DNA of 43,873 bases from an uncultured bacterium (GTDB lineage Bacteria; Bacillota; Clostridia; Oscillospirales; Acutalibacteraceae), in contig CAKXIK010000023.1 in the NCBI GenBank assembly GCA_934875675.1, positions 1 through 43,873 on the forward strand, in the 5' to 3' direction. Position 1 is the first letter of the stretch. Each line of letters opens with the position of its first letter. A program made the translations under genes and the position numbers. Below are positions 1 through 8,151 of this stretch, in pieces. The notes beneath the pieces were generated by a model. The model had not been told where the DNA came from. It searched no databases and was given only the letters and a program-made list of their open reading frames with translations.

Positions 1-105
1 GGTAACTTTATTCTAACAGATATCCCATTCACTGTGGACATTTTTATGTGTTCAATTTCATTTTACAATTAACCTGCGAAAAATAATTAACTGGTTAAGA
101 TAAAA

Positions 106-146
106 AGAGAGCCTGCGGTCTGTAACACGCAGACCGCAGGCTCTCT
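106..146 (-). terminator. Rho-independent terminator, left-facing
   Basis: A perfect 17-bp inverted repeat (106-122 with 130-146, 7-nt loop) is followed on the minus strand by a run of five T. It lies 180 nt beyond the stop of the GH127 gene and probably ends that transcript. Outside this hairpin, 1-327 shows no gene I can recognise. Confidence 0.8.
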
Positions 147-327
147 GACGCAGTATTACTCGTAGAGATTACTGTTTGCCCCATTTATACGGATTACTCG
201 ATTACTCATTCGCTATCGGACAAAAAACGCATAGGACCATATTTTTGCAAATTTTTGTTCTGCCCTTGCAGCCATATTTCAAAAAAATGGGTGAGGGCAA
301 TCAAGTGATGTACAGCAGTTAATTTAA

Positions 328-2187
328 TTATGATTTTGTGGTAATCCAGACGGTAACAGGTGCAGCAGCGTCCCAGTTTTGCCCACAGGAAGGATAATCG
401 ACAACCGTAATATAACCAGTATCCGTCTTAACCCGGTATTCCTGCTGAACCGCAAAATTAGCCGTATGGCACGGTTCCACCACAGCGTAACCGTCATAAT
501 CCTCCAGAGTTACTGGGGTAGAAATATTTTCTCCCAATTGAGAATCCCGCGCGAGCATCACGGGGCCTCTTTGCAGGGCAGCGTGGCAAATAGAAGCAGC
601 ATCGGCGCAGGGATCCATTGATTCCGCACGCAGAATAGCGGTTCTCATATCCAATACAAGATCGATGATATCACCGTTTTTCCACTCTCTTGTTAACTTT
701 GCGTAACTACCGGGAACGACCGAAACGGGTATGCCGTTGACGGTAAGAGAGGTTTGTTTGCTCCACGCAGGAATTCTCACAAATATGGTAAAGATATTGT
801 CTCGGTCCGGTGAAACGGTAATACGCACATTTCCGTCTGCAGGATAAGCGGTTTCTAAATGAAGAAGGGCATTGCCTCCATCAGGCAGTTGGATGGTGGA
901 GTTTCCCGGCAAGTAGAGGTTGACGGCGGCTCCATCTTTAGCCTGCATTACAGCGGTCATGCCGATCAGACCGGTTCCGGCAGCCCCAATTGCAACACAG
1001 CATCCCCACCAAAAACGATCCTTAATGATATCTTTGCGTCCGCCAATTCCTCTCCCGCGGCATCCGTTGAGAAGTGGGCTATAACTGTCAAAATTAAACA
1101 CTTGCCCTTCGCAGACATGACCGTTGACATTGATCGCACCCAATAAGCCGTTATAAATCGAACGTTCCATTTGATCGGCATATGCCGCATCGCCGGTCAG
1201 ACACAGCAACTGATAACAGAATTTCATCCAAGTTACGGTTACACATGTTTCCTGCATAATGCCGTCATACCGCGGATCAAACTGGTGAATTCTGGAATGG
1301 TCAAAAAGCTCATGCGTTGTTCCGGCTGAACCAATTACTGTAATGTCGGAGTCAATTACAAGACGAGCAAAGTTAACTGCCATGGTCTTGTATTTTTCAT
1401 CTCCGGTTACACGATAATATTCAATGATGCCTTCAAAGTTAGAAATCATCTCATATGCTTTTGAGACAGGGTATTCATAAGGATAAAGTTTTCCTTCCAG
1501 TGCGGCGTCAAAAATGTTGAAACCCTTCATACCGCCGGCATCAATAATTGTTTTGGCAAAATCAAGATATTTTTTTTCTTGAGTCAAATTATAAAGGCGG
1601 ACAATTGGCTCAAGAATCGAAGAGGCGTTCAAACCCAGCCACCATTCCGAGGTGCTAGTTACCGGTATTTTACCGATTTCATCATTGCCGATTTTTTCAC
1701 AGAGGTAATCGGTATGGAGACACATTGCGCGCACAATCTGCTCTGCCAATCCGTTATCTTGGCAGATTTCAAGGAAATATTGCAGTCCCAGCAAAACGTA
1801 TTTTCTGCCCCAAAGATCCCACCCGTGAAATTCTTTTGTGATAGAATAGGATGCAATGCGTCCGTATTGATCCTGTGTTGTTAAAAGATCACGTACGGTA
1901 TCTTCCAATACACGATAGAGCGTCTCGTTTTGCGTGTACGCATATGTAAAACAGGCACCGCGCATCATTTTGCCCCAATATTCACTTCTCCAGCCGAAGT
2001 CATGATCGTCCACGTTTCCAATGCGAAATTGTTCTACAAGCAGCGACCATAGTGCAGGATCCATCAATTGTGCTTGTTCAATGTAATGAATGGCGTCCGA
2101 AAGCTGACCGGTGTAAACCGCGCTTCCGTTTTGCGGTGTGAAAAAGGTGTCTGTTTTTTTTCGATTTTCATATGCAGAATACTTCAT
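328..2187 (-). CDS. Glycoside hydrolase family 127 (beta-L-arabinofuranosidase-like, DUF1680)
   Basis: The 619-residue protein has the (alpha/alpha)6-barrel sequence pattern and usual length of GH127, whose characterised members remove beta-L-arabinofuranose from plant glycans and extensin-type glycopeptides. The metal/nucleophile signature of the family is visible: Glu313 and Cys315 in QETCVTVTW, then a Cys-Cys pair at 396-397 in WWGCCVA, matching the zinc-thiolate site with a cysteine nucleophile. There is no signal peptide, so it should act in the cytoplasm on imported oligosaccharides. GAGG lies 8 nt before the ATG. It is monocistronic in this window, with its own promoter at 2239-2268. 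No transporter or sugar regulator lies beside it, so the exact substrate is open. Confidence 0.88.
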   Translation of the reverse strand: MKYSAYENRKKTDTFFTPQNGSAVYTGQLSDAIHYIEQAQLMDPALWSLLVEQFRIGNVDDHDFGWRSEYWGKMMRGACFTYAYTQNETLYRVLEDTVRDLLTTQDQYGRIASYSITKEFHGWDLWGRKYVLLGLQYFLEICQDNGLAEQIVRAMCLHTDYLCEKIGNDEIGKIPVTSTSEWWLGLNASSILEPIVRLYNLTQEKKYLDFAKTIIDAGGMKGFNIFDAALEGKLYPYEYPVSKAYEMISNFEGIIEYYRVTGDEKYKTMAVNFARLVIDSDITVIGSAGTTHELFDHSRIHQFDPRYDGIMQETCVTVTWMKFCYQLLCLTGDAAYADQMERSIYNGLLGAINVNGHVCEGQVFNFDSYSPLLNGCRGRGIGGRKDIIKDRFWWGCCVAIGAAGTGLIGMTAVMQAKDGAAVNLYLPGNSTIQLPDGGNALLHLETAYPADGNVRITVSPDRDNIFTIFVRIPAWSKQTSLTVNGIPVSVVPGSYAKLTREWKNGDIIDLVLDMRTAILRAESMDPCADAASICHAALQRGPVMLARDSQLGENISTPVTLEDYDGYAVVEPCHTANFAVQQEYRVKTDTGYITVVDYPSCGQNWDAAAPVTVWITTKS

Positions 2188-2238
2188 AAAACACGCCTCA
2201 ATCTCAATTATTTTAACAAATTTCCAGATCTTAGCTCA

Positions 2239-2268
2239 ATTATATCAAGTGCATATTTGTATTGTCAA
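2239..2268 (-). promoter_or_regulatory. Sigma-A promoter of the GH127 gene
   Basis: Read on the minus strand: TTGACA (2268-2263), an 18-bp spacer, then TATAAT (2244-2239) preceded by TGA, giving an extended -10. It is about 50 nt upstream of the GH127 start codon. Confidence 0.75.
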
Positions 2269-2352
2269 GCGACATTGTTTTAACGTGAATCAGATACAAA
2301 TTTATGCAAAATTACAATGATTAGAATTTCTGAAAAAAACATAAAAAAGGGG

Positions 2353-2381
2353 TTGACAAACCGCTTCCCACTTGTTATAAT
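2353..2381 (+). promoter_or_regulatory. Consensus sigma-A promoter of tRNA-fMet
   Basis: TTGACA (2353-2358), a 17-bp spacer and TATAAT (2376-2381): both boxes are exact consensus. The predicted start is about 9 nt before the tRNA, as expected for a strongly expressed stable RNA. Confidence 0.9.
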
Positions 2382-2396
2382 AATTAAGCTAAATGA

Positions 2397-2473
<77 letters not shown>

Positions 2474-2501
2474 TGATTAAGCACCAAAAAAGATGCTTAC
2501 A

Positions 2502-2538
2502 AAAAAGCCCAGTAACCATAACGGTTTCTGGGTTTTTT
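2502..2538 (+). terminator. Rho-independent terminator of tRNA-fMet
   Basis: A stem built from GCCCAG/CTGGGT plus AACC/GGTT, followed by seven T, about 30 nt after the tRNA CCA end. Confidence 0.75.
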
Positions 2539-2781
2539 TCGTGTCAAAATTTAAGTGCAAATAAAAAGATGCAAATCCCCGATTTCAGTGCCCTAGGGAG
2601 AAATGAACTAAAACCAAAGCTAATTTATTTAAAGCAAATTCAATATCTTTTCTTTGCATTCCGAATTTGAGAGCTATATGGATTAAAATTTTTTATGGAT
2701 TTGTGGTAAAATATAACCGAAAGTACCAACCTTTTTAATTTTCGTTCCACTATATAGTCAAACGGTACCGGAGTAAAAAAT

Positions 2782-4398
2782 ATGAATAAACAAAAAGCAG
2801 ACGAGCTTACAACTGAATATTTACCCAAAGTCTATGGTTTTGCCGTAACAAAAGCATTCAGTTACGATGAAGCTGAAGATCTTTGCGCCGAAATTATCTG
2901 TGAGCTTTATCGTTCGTTATTAAAGTCGGCTAAAATTTACAATATTGACGGATATGTCTGGCAAATCAGCATGCATGTGTACTCAAAATTCGTTTCATCA
3001 AAGAAAAAAAATGAAGGAATTTCAATTGACGGAATAGAAATACCGTTTTTTGATAATTACTTTGATGATGACAGTGAACAGTTAATGCAGCTGCGCAGAG
3101 AGATTTCTTTTTTGACAAAGCTTCGTCGTGAAATTGTTTTTTCATACTATTACGAAAACAAAAGTATTGCCGCCATTTCATCCGCGATGCAATTACCGAT
3201 CGGCACGGTAAAATGGCACCTAAACAAAGCAAGGAACGAATTGAAAGAAGGTTTTATTATGGAAAGAAAAATCGGAAAATTGGGACTTAAACCGATCAAA
3301 GCAAAGAATATTGGACATAGCGGTGATCCTGGTTCAAACGGCGGTCCTGAGTTTTATTTGAACGACAGCTTAAACTTAAATATTGTTTACAGCGTTTATT
3401 TTGAGCCGAAAACGAGAGAAGAAATCGCTGAGGAGCTTGGTGTCACGCCCGTTTTTATTGAAGATAAAATAAGTTTTCTTGAGGATAATGGCTTTTTAGT
3501 CAGACAGGCAAAAAATCGCTATACAACCTACGTGCGATTCGAGCCGGAAACATTTTCTCTTGAAGAAATTGAAAACTGTCATAAAAAGCAACACGAGATT
3601 GCAGAATATCTTGCAGGTGAATATGTTGATTCCATTCGTAAAGCGGTTGCAAATTATCCGAATGTCTATATTCCGGGCGGCAATCGGGAATTATTTGAAG
3701 CTGTTGCCATATTTTACGGTGTAGCGAATAAATGCCAGCTTCCGGTCAACAAGGATTTATCGAAATATCACATAAAAACAACTGGCGGCGGTGATTTTAT
3801 TACATTCATAGAACTGCCATCAAAGCAAATTGACACGGACTATGAACCAAAATTGCAACCGGAAGATTTGAGATCGTGCGGCAATATGACTCGTTGGTCA
3901 GAAAAATACCCGGTATATTCATGGTCAATGGATACAAAATTCTGCTCAAGAGAAGGGTACTGGCAAAACAATCTGACCTCAGACTACGAGTATTTATATG
4001 AGTTTATGACGGGTGCAATTTCCGAAACGTCTGCTAATGCGGAGAAATTCAAACGCTTGCGCGACCGTAAATATCTGATCGATGGTAACAAAGTTAATAT
4101 TATGGTCGTCAAAGGGCAGGCAGACGATTTCTTTAAAATAATCCCCGAGCTTGATGAAGATTCAAAAAAGAAATTTGCAAATTTTGCCCTTGAAGCTGCC
4201 GAAATGAGAGCAAAAAATTATCCGCCGCAGATGAGAGATTTGATCATCAGCTGGGGCGTTGGCGGATTCGTCAGCAATACCGTTGCAGTTATGGTGATGG
4301 ATATTCTCTATAAGAATGGCACATTTAAGCCGCTTACTCAAAATGAAAAGATTACATCAGATCTGATTATGTTTACTGACAGACTACCAAACAGCTAA
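2782..4398 (+). CDS. ECF-type sigma factor with long C-terminal extension carrying a second HTH
   Basis: The 538-residue protein begins like an ECF sigma factor. A region-2-like helix set lies at about 7-75 (AEDLCAEIICELYRS, then VWQISMHVYSKF). A region-4 HTH lies at about 110-155 (SIAAISSAMQLPIGTVKWHLNKA). ECF sigmas are normally about 160-200 residues. Here a winged-helix-like segment (REEIAEELGVTPVFIEDKISFLEDNGFL, about 205-235) and a further 300 residues of unrecognised sequence follow. No membrane segment or anti-sigma gene is visible, so the C-terminal part may sense a ligand and control the sigma activity in cis, as C-terminal extensions do in some ECF groups; that is inference. GGAG lies 8 nt before ATG. 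It is a single gene, closed by a terminator at 4499. A weak extended -10 (TGGTAAAAT, about 2704-2712) may be its promoter. Confidence 0.75.
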   Translation: MNKQKADELTTEYLPKVYGFAVTKAFSYDEAEDLCAEIICELYRSLLKSAKIYNIDGYVWQISMHVYSKFVSSKKKNEGISIDGIEIPFFDNYFDDDSEQLMQLRREISFLTKLRREIVFSYYYENKSIAAISSAMQLPIGTVKWHLNKARNELKEGFIMERKIGKLGLKPIKAKNIGHSGDPGSNGGPEFYLNDSLNLNIVYSVYFEPKTREEIAEELGVTPVFIEDKISFLEDNGFLVRQAKNRYTTYVRFEPETFSLEEIENCHKKQHEIAEYLAGEYVDSIRKAVANYPNVYIPGGNRELFEAVAIFYGVANKCQLPVNKDLSKYHIKTTGGGDFITFIELPSKQIDTDYEPKLQPEDLRSCGNMTRWSEKYPVYSWSMDTKFCSREGYWQNNLTSDYEYLYEFMTGAISETSANAEKFKRLRDRKYLIDGNKVNIMVVKGQADDFFKIIPELDEDSKKKFANFALEAAEMRAKNYPPQMRDLIISWGVGGFVSNTVAVMVMDILYKNGTFKPLTQNEKITSDLIMFTDRLPNS

Positions 4399-4498
4399 AA
4401 TCAGTTGCAAAAAGTTTTGATCATCTATTATCTTGAAATTAACGTACTAAACAATTAGTAAGTATTCAAGAAATCTTTTTAGGTGTTAAATGCCATGT

Positions 4499-4531
4499 AA
4501 AACCAGTAACCGAATCGGTTGCTGGTTTTTT
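4499..4531 (+). terminator. Rho-independent terminator after the sigma-factor gene
   Basis: Stem AACCAG-t-AACCG with CGGTT-g-CTGGTT, then a T-rich tail, about 100 nt after the stop codon. Confidence 0.8.
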
Positions 4532-4658
4532 ATTTGTCTTTTAGATAGCAAGGCTTGCACGAATATTATGGTAAATTTGTTTTGTTGAAAATTAGTATTG
4601 AAACAAAATCGGAGTCTTGCATAGTGGAATTTTCAAAGTTTTATGAAAAAATATGATA

Positions 4659-4708
4659 TTGACATATGCCGGAAACGGTGATATGCTATATCTGACATAT
4701 GACGGAAA
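4659..4708 (+). promoter_or_regulatory. Promoter with paired GACATATG(C/A)CGGAAA direct repeats
   Basis: TTGACA (4659-4664), 17-bp spacer, TATGCT (4682-4687). A 15-bp direct repeat, 14/15 identical, lies at 4661-4675 (over the -35) and 4694-4708 (around the start point). The copies are 33 bp apart, about three helical turns, so both face the same side of the DNA. This is the arrangement of a repressor operator; the adjacent HTH protein (DUF134) is the obvious candidate ligand, by inference. Confidence 0.6.
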
Positions 4709-4723
4709 AAAGGAGACGACGAT

Positions 4724-5095
4724 ATGCCCAGGCCGCAAAAAAAAAGGTTCGTCTGCTGTATGCCAAAGAGCGGATTGTTCTTGCCGGAAAACCCCGATGA
4801 AGCACAATCCGTTTTTATGACGGTCGATGAGTATGAGACGATTCGACTCATTGATCTTGAAAAAAATACACAAGAGGAATGCGCTGCACAAATGCATATT
4901 TCCAGAACGACCGTGCAGGGGATTTATGACAGCGCAAGAACAAAAATTGCAGATTCTATTGTCAACAGCAAAAAAATGATTATTTCCGGTGGAGACTATG
5001 TGGTTTGCAAATGCTATGGAAAGCAATGTGGCAGAGGCTGTAAGCAACTTTGCCATAAACATCCATGCTATCAAAATGATGAGGAGAAAACGTAA
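4724..5095 (+). CDS. DUF134 family HTH protein with Cys-rich tail
   Basis: A 123-residue protein of the DUF134 (UPF0251) family: the N-terminal MPRPQKKRFVCCMPKSGLF and the sigma-region-4-like HTH at about 40-75 (LEKNTQEECAAQMHISRTTVQGIYDSAR) are typical. The C-terminus (about 95-118) carries eight closely spaced Cys and His residues (KCYGKQCGRGCKQLCHKHPC), suggesting a bound metal or a thiol switch. DUF134 genes are very often found directly before NifX/NifB-domain cofactor proteins, as here, so it is probably their local regulator. The stop codon abuts the ATG of the next gene (5093-5095/5096), so the two are translationally coupled. GGAG lies before the ATG. Confidence 0.85.
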   Translation: MPRPQKKRFVCCMPKSGLFLPENPDEAQSVFMTVDEYETIRLIDLEKNTQEECAAQMHISRTTVQGIYDSARTKIADSIVNSKKMIISGGDYVVCKCYGKQCGRGCKQLCHKHPCYQNDEEKT

Positions 5096-5503
5096 ATGAA
5101 AATTGCAGTAACGTATGAGAATGGTCAAATTTTTCAACATTTCGGACATACCGGTCAGTTCAAGCTTTATGAGGTAAACGATAATCAAGTGGTGAGTCAA
5201 ACGGTAATCAGCACCAATGGAAGCGGTCACGGCGCACTTGCAGAGTTACTTTTTATGCAAAAGGTGGATGTGCTGATTTGCGGAGGAATTGGAGGAGGTG
5301 CACAGAATGCGCTCGCAGAAGCTGGAATTCAGCTTTACGGCGGAGTAAGCGGAAATGCAGATGAGGCGGTTGAGGCGTTTCTCTCCGGCACTCTGATATA
5401 CAATCCCGATGTCCATTGTAATCACCATGACCAGCAACACGCAAACGATGGCCACGTTTGCGGTGCGCATGGCTGCGGACAAGGTTCCTGCGGAAATCAT
5501 TAA
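5096..5503 (+). CDS. NifX/NifB-type dinitrogenase Fe-Mo cofactor domain protein with His/Cys tail
   Basis: A 135-residue protein whose first 105 residues match the dinitrogenase iron-molybdenum cofactor biosynthesis fold (MKIAVTYENGQIFQHFGHTGQF; VDVLICGGIGGGAQNALAEAGI), an RNase-H-like domain that binds Fe-S or Mo-containing clusters. No nitrogenase gene is present and such stand-alone proteins are common in non-fixing anaerobes, so a role in iron-sulfur or metal trafficking is more likely than nitrogen fixation. The tail (about 106-135) holds six His and three Cys, an extra metal-binding segment. GAGGAG lies inside the end of the upstream DUF134 gene. Confidence 0.87.
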   Translation: MKIAVTYENGQIFQHFGHTGQFKLYEVNDNQVVSQTVISTNGSGHGALAELLFMQKVDVLICGGIGGGAQNALAEAGIQLYGGVSGNADEAVEAFLSGTLIYNPDVHCNHHDQQHANDGHVCGAHGCGQGSCGNH

Positions 5504-5506
5504 GCA

Positions 5507-5546
5507 AAAGCGTATCCCGATATTGTTTGAAATCGGGATACGCTTT
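5507..5546. terminator. Bidirectional terminator between convergent genes
   Basis: A perfect 15-bp stem (5507-5521 with 5532-5546) whose outer end is AAA/TTT, lying between the NifX-type gene (+) and the flavoprotein gene (-). It can serve both. Confidence 0.85.
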
Positions 5547-5567
5547 CATGCTTTAATAAAACTATTT

Positions 5568-7250
5568 TTACTTACATTCCGTGCAAATATATTCCGGTAC
5601 CGCCTTTTCCTTTACGACGGATTCGTAGAGACGCCAGCCCCCTGCAAGGTTGTAACAGTCATACCCGTTGCCGGAAAGAATGCGGCATGCAATATAACTG
5701 CGCAGACCACTGTGGCAGTGGACATAAACCGGGCGGTCCTTCGGGATTTCGTCCAGATGCTCCCGCAGATTGTCAAGCGGAATGTTGATAAAACCATCGA
5801 TTTTGCCGCGCGATACTTCTGTTTTGGTACGGGTATCCAAAAGTGTGACGCTGCCGTCACGCGGCAGTGCGGCAACATCATGCCAAAAGAACTGCTTGAT
5901 CTTGCCGGAGACAATGTTTTCAGCAACAAATCCCAGCATGTTGACCGGGTCTTTTGCGCTTCCGAATGGAGGGGCATAGCAAAGCTCCAAAGAGGTTAAA
6001 TCAGTAATTTTTGCACCAAAACGAATCGCGGTTGCCAATACATCCATACGTTTATCTACGCCATCGAAACCGACAATCTGAGCACCAATCAATTTGAGTG
6101 TCGCTTTATCCCATAAGGCCTTGATTGACATATTGGAAGCGCCGGGATAGTATGCTGCATGAGAACCCGAATAGATATAGGTTTTATCATAATCCAAGTT
6201 GTTTGCAGCAGCGGATTTTTCGTTTAACCCGGTGGTTGCAACCGTCATATCAAAAATTTTCAGCACAGAAGACCCCTGTGTTCCGTTATATTGCGTTGAA
6301 ATTCCGGCGATATTGTCCGCTGCAATGCGTCCTTGCTTATTGGCAGGGCCGGCAAGCGGGATAAATGCAGGATTTCCAGTGATAAAATCCATGACTTCAA
6401 CTGCGTCGCCGACGGCATAAATATCGGGGAAATTGGTTTGCATATTTGCGTTAACTATAATGGATCCGCGTTGATTGGTGTTAATTTGGCAGTCTTTAGC
6501 CAAAGCGGTTTCCGGCCGTACACCTACACATAAAATCAGCATATCCGCATGGATGATGCCATTGTTCAGCTTGACGCTCAGGTTGCTGCCATTGTCCTCA
6601 ATTGCGGTGACACCATTGTTCAGAAGCAAATGAATGCCATTTTGCTTCATATACTCGTGCACATCGGCCGCCATGTCAAAATCCAATGGAGCAATCAAAT
6701 GGTCCGCAAGTTCAATGATCGTTACATCGAGACCGGCGTTTTTCAGATTTTCTGCCATTTCCACGCCGATATAGCCGCCACCGACAACCACTGCCGATTG
6801 CGGATGGTTTCCTTCGATATATTTTTTGATTTTAAAGGTATCCGGGATATTTCGCAGAGTAAATACCTTGTCGTTCTGGATTCCGGCTATATTAGGCTTT
6901 ATGGGTTCTGCACCGGGAGACAAAATTAAAGTGTCATAACTTTCAGTATAAACGTTATTATTTAAACAATTGGTAACAGTTACCGTTTTGTTTTTGGGAT
7001 CAATAGCGGTTACTTCACTGTTAATGCGGACATCGATGCGAAATCTTTGATAAAAACTTTCGGGAGTTTGAAGCGTCAATCTGCCGGAATCTTTAATAGC
7101 ACCGCCAATATAATAGGGAAGACCGCAGTTTGCAAAAGAGATATATTCGCCCCGTTCAAAAAGAATAATTTCGCTTTTTTCCTGCAGGCGTCTGAGTCTT
7201 GCGGCAGCAGATGCACCACCGGCGACACCACCGATAATAATTGTTTTCAT
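5568..7250 (-). CDS. CoA-disulfide-reductase-like FAD oxidoreductase fused to rhodanese
   Basis: About 560 residues. The N-terminal FAD Rossmann motif (IIIGGVAGGASAAARLRR) and the redox cysteine in SFANCGLPYYIGG identify the single-cysteine CoA-disulfide/persulfide reductase branch of the pyridine-nucleotide disulfide oxidoreductases. A second Rossmann motif (VVVGGGYIGVEMAE) binds NAD(P)H, and a dimerisation domain follows. The last 100 residues are a rhodanese domain with active Cys in VHCHSGLRS, then a terminal CTEC motif. Such fusions reduce CoA persulfides or polysulfide. The start is set at 7250: the ATG at 7259 sits only 1-2 nt from the GAAAGGA ribosome site, while 7250 is 10 nt away and begins with the flavin motif. 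It is divergent from the Crp/Fnr gene. Confidence 0.9.
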   Translation of the reverse strand: MKTIIIGGVAGGASAAARLRRLQEKSEIILFERGEYISFANCGLPYYIGGAIKDSGRLTLQTPESFYQRFRIDVRINSEVTAIDPKNKTVTVTNCLNNNVYTESYDTLILSPGAEPIKPNIAGIQNDKVFTLRNIPDTFKIKKYIEGNHPQSAVVVGGGYIGVEMAENLKNAGLDVTIIELADHLIAPLDFDMAADVHEYMKQNGIHLLLNNGVTAIEDNGSNLSVKLNNGIIHADMLILCVGVRPETALAKDCQINTNQRGSIIVNANMQTNFPDIYAVGDAVEVMDFITGNPAFIPLAGPANKQGRIAADNIAGISTQYNGTQGSSVLKIFDMTVATTGLNEKSAAANNLDYDKTYIYSGSHAAYYPGASNMSIKALWDKATLKLIGAQIVGFDGVDKRMDVLATAIRFGAKITDLTSLELCYAPPFGSAKDPVNMLGFVAENIVSGKIKQFFWHDVAALPRDGSVTLLDTRTKTEVSRGKIDGFINIPLDNLREHLDEIPKDRPVYVHCHSGLRSYIACRILSGNGYDCYNLAGGWRLYESVVKEKAVPEYICTECK

Positions 7251-7277
7251 CTGATCCATTTCCTTTCACAAGTTTTT

Positions 7278-7297
7278 GCGGTATGAACGAATACCGC
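7278..7297. promoter_or_regulatory. Palindrome GCGGTAT-N6-ATACCGC ahead of the flavoprotein gene
   Basis: A perfect 7-bp inverted repeat 28 nt before the flavoprotein start, in the divergent region shared with the Crp/Fnr gene. It could be an operator or a leader hairpin. Confidence 0.4.
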
Positions 7298-7343
7298 TGA
7301 TGTTTTTTACATGGGAATACATGCGCTTTGTTATCCGACTGAT

Positions 7344-7448
7344 TTATATTGATTTCCAATGAAGACCGGAATAACAGTCGAGAAAAAATTTTGGATTCAT
7401 GCCGTTTCTCAAGAATTTTGATTTCCGTTTCAACAGAAATTGGTATCA
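7344..7448 (+). repeat. Hairpin-forming intergenic repeat, copy B
   Basis: A 105-nt element ending 32 nt before the Crp/Fnr start codon. Its ends pair as RNA (TATTGATTTC with GAAATTGGTA: ten pairs, three of them G-U). An inner GAGAAA/TTTCTC hairpin is present. It aligns along its length with copy A (23200), sharing ATTTCCAAT, AGAAAAA, a GTTTCAA segment and the terminal half-sites. A plausible promoter (TTTACA-N17-TGTTAT, 7306-7334) lies upstream, so it would be in the 5' leader. Confidence 0.6.
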
Positions 7449-7479
7449 GCTGTAAAAATTGAAAGGGGCTGCGTTGTTT

Positions 7480-8151
7480 ATGGATTATTGCAATGAACTC
7501 TATCCGAAAATATTTCCGTTTTGGGGAACACTGAATCCCGACGAACAGGAGCAAATGTGCAGATTTACAACATGGATGCGGTATCATAAGGGGGAAAATA
7601 TTCATGGCGGTGACGGCAAATGTACAGGCGCAATTATTGTAAAATCGGGCTGTATACGCGCCTATATGCTGTCAGACGAGGGAAAAGAAATTACCCTGTA
7701 CCGCCTGTATCCCGGAGAAGTCTGCATGCTTTCGGCCTCCTGCGTACTGAATGCAATTACCTTTGACGTTATGGTAGATGCGGAAACCGAAAGTGAATGC
7801 TTTGTATTGAATGGCAAAAGCTTTTCAGACCTTTCCGAAAGGAATTTAAACGTAAAGGTTTATGCTTTGGAAATGGCAGTGGAGAAGTTTTCCGAAGTCA
7901 TGTGGGTAATGCAACAGATACTGTTTATGAGTTTTGACCGCCGCCTTGCAATTTTTTTAAGTGACGAAATTGCTAAGAGCGGCGGTAATCTCATTAAGCT
8001 TTCCAATGAACAGATTGCCAAATATATGGGCTCGGCACGTGAGGTCGTTTCCCGCATGATGAAATATTTCAAGGCAGAAGGCATTGCGGAGCGCACACAC
8101 GACGGAGTGGTGATTTTAGACAAACAAAAGCTTTTGAAATTAGCTCTCTAA
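7480..8151 (+). CDS. Crp/Fnr family transcriptional regulator
   Basis: About 223 residues: an N-terminal cyclic-nucleotide-binding-like beta barrel (GAIIVKSGCIRAYMLSDEGKE, LYRLYPGEVCMLSASCVL) and a C-terminal winged helix with the recognition helix in LSNEQIAKYMGSAREVVSRMMKYFK. The barrel holds several cysteines but not the regular N-terminal Cys cluster of true FNR, so it is more likely a small-molecule or thiol sensor. The start is set at ATG 7480, 11 nt after AAAGGGG. It lies between a flavoprotein/rhodanese gene and thioredoxin, so control of that thiol-redox set is a reasonable inference. Its stop codon overlaps the end of the convergent thioredoxin gene by 12 nt. Confidence 0.88.
   Translation: MDYCNELYPKIFPFWGTLNPDEQEQMCRFTTWMRYHKGENIHGGDGKCTGAIIVKSGCIRAYMLSDEGKEITLYRLYPGEVCMLSASCVLNAITFDVMVDAETESECFVLNGKSFSDLSERNLNVKVYALEMAVEKFSEVMWVMQQILFMSFDRRLAIFLSDEIAKSGGNLIKLSNEQIAKYMGSAREVVSRMMKYFKAEGIAERTHDGVVILDKQKLLKLAL

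Noticed and set aside
1..72. Possible C-terminal end of a plus-strand gene (open from base 1 to a TAA at 70-72)
   Set aside because: Only 23 codons are visible with no recognisable sequence.
4592..5230. 212-codon minus-strand frame opposite the DUF134 gene
   Set aside because: It is a shadow of the DUF134 and NifX-type genes; no independent start or family.
5096..5503. Evidence for nitrogen fixation
   Set aside because: A stand-alone NifX/NifB-type domain without nitrogenase structural genes is common in non-fixing anaerobes.
7278..7297. CsoR/CstR-type operator
   Set aside because: The arm order (GGTAT...ATACC) is opposite to the known ATACC...GGTAT sites and no CsoR-family gene is present; recorded only as a generic palindrome.
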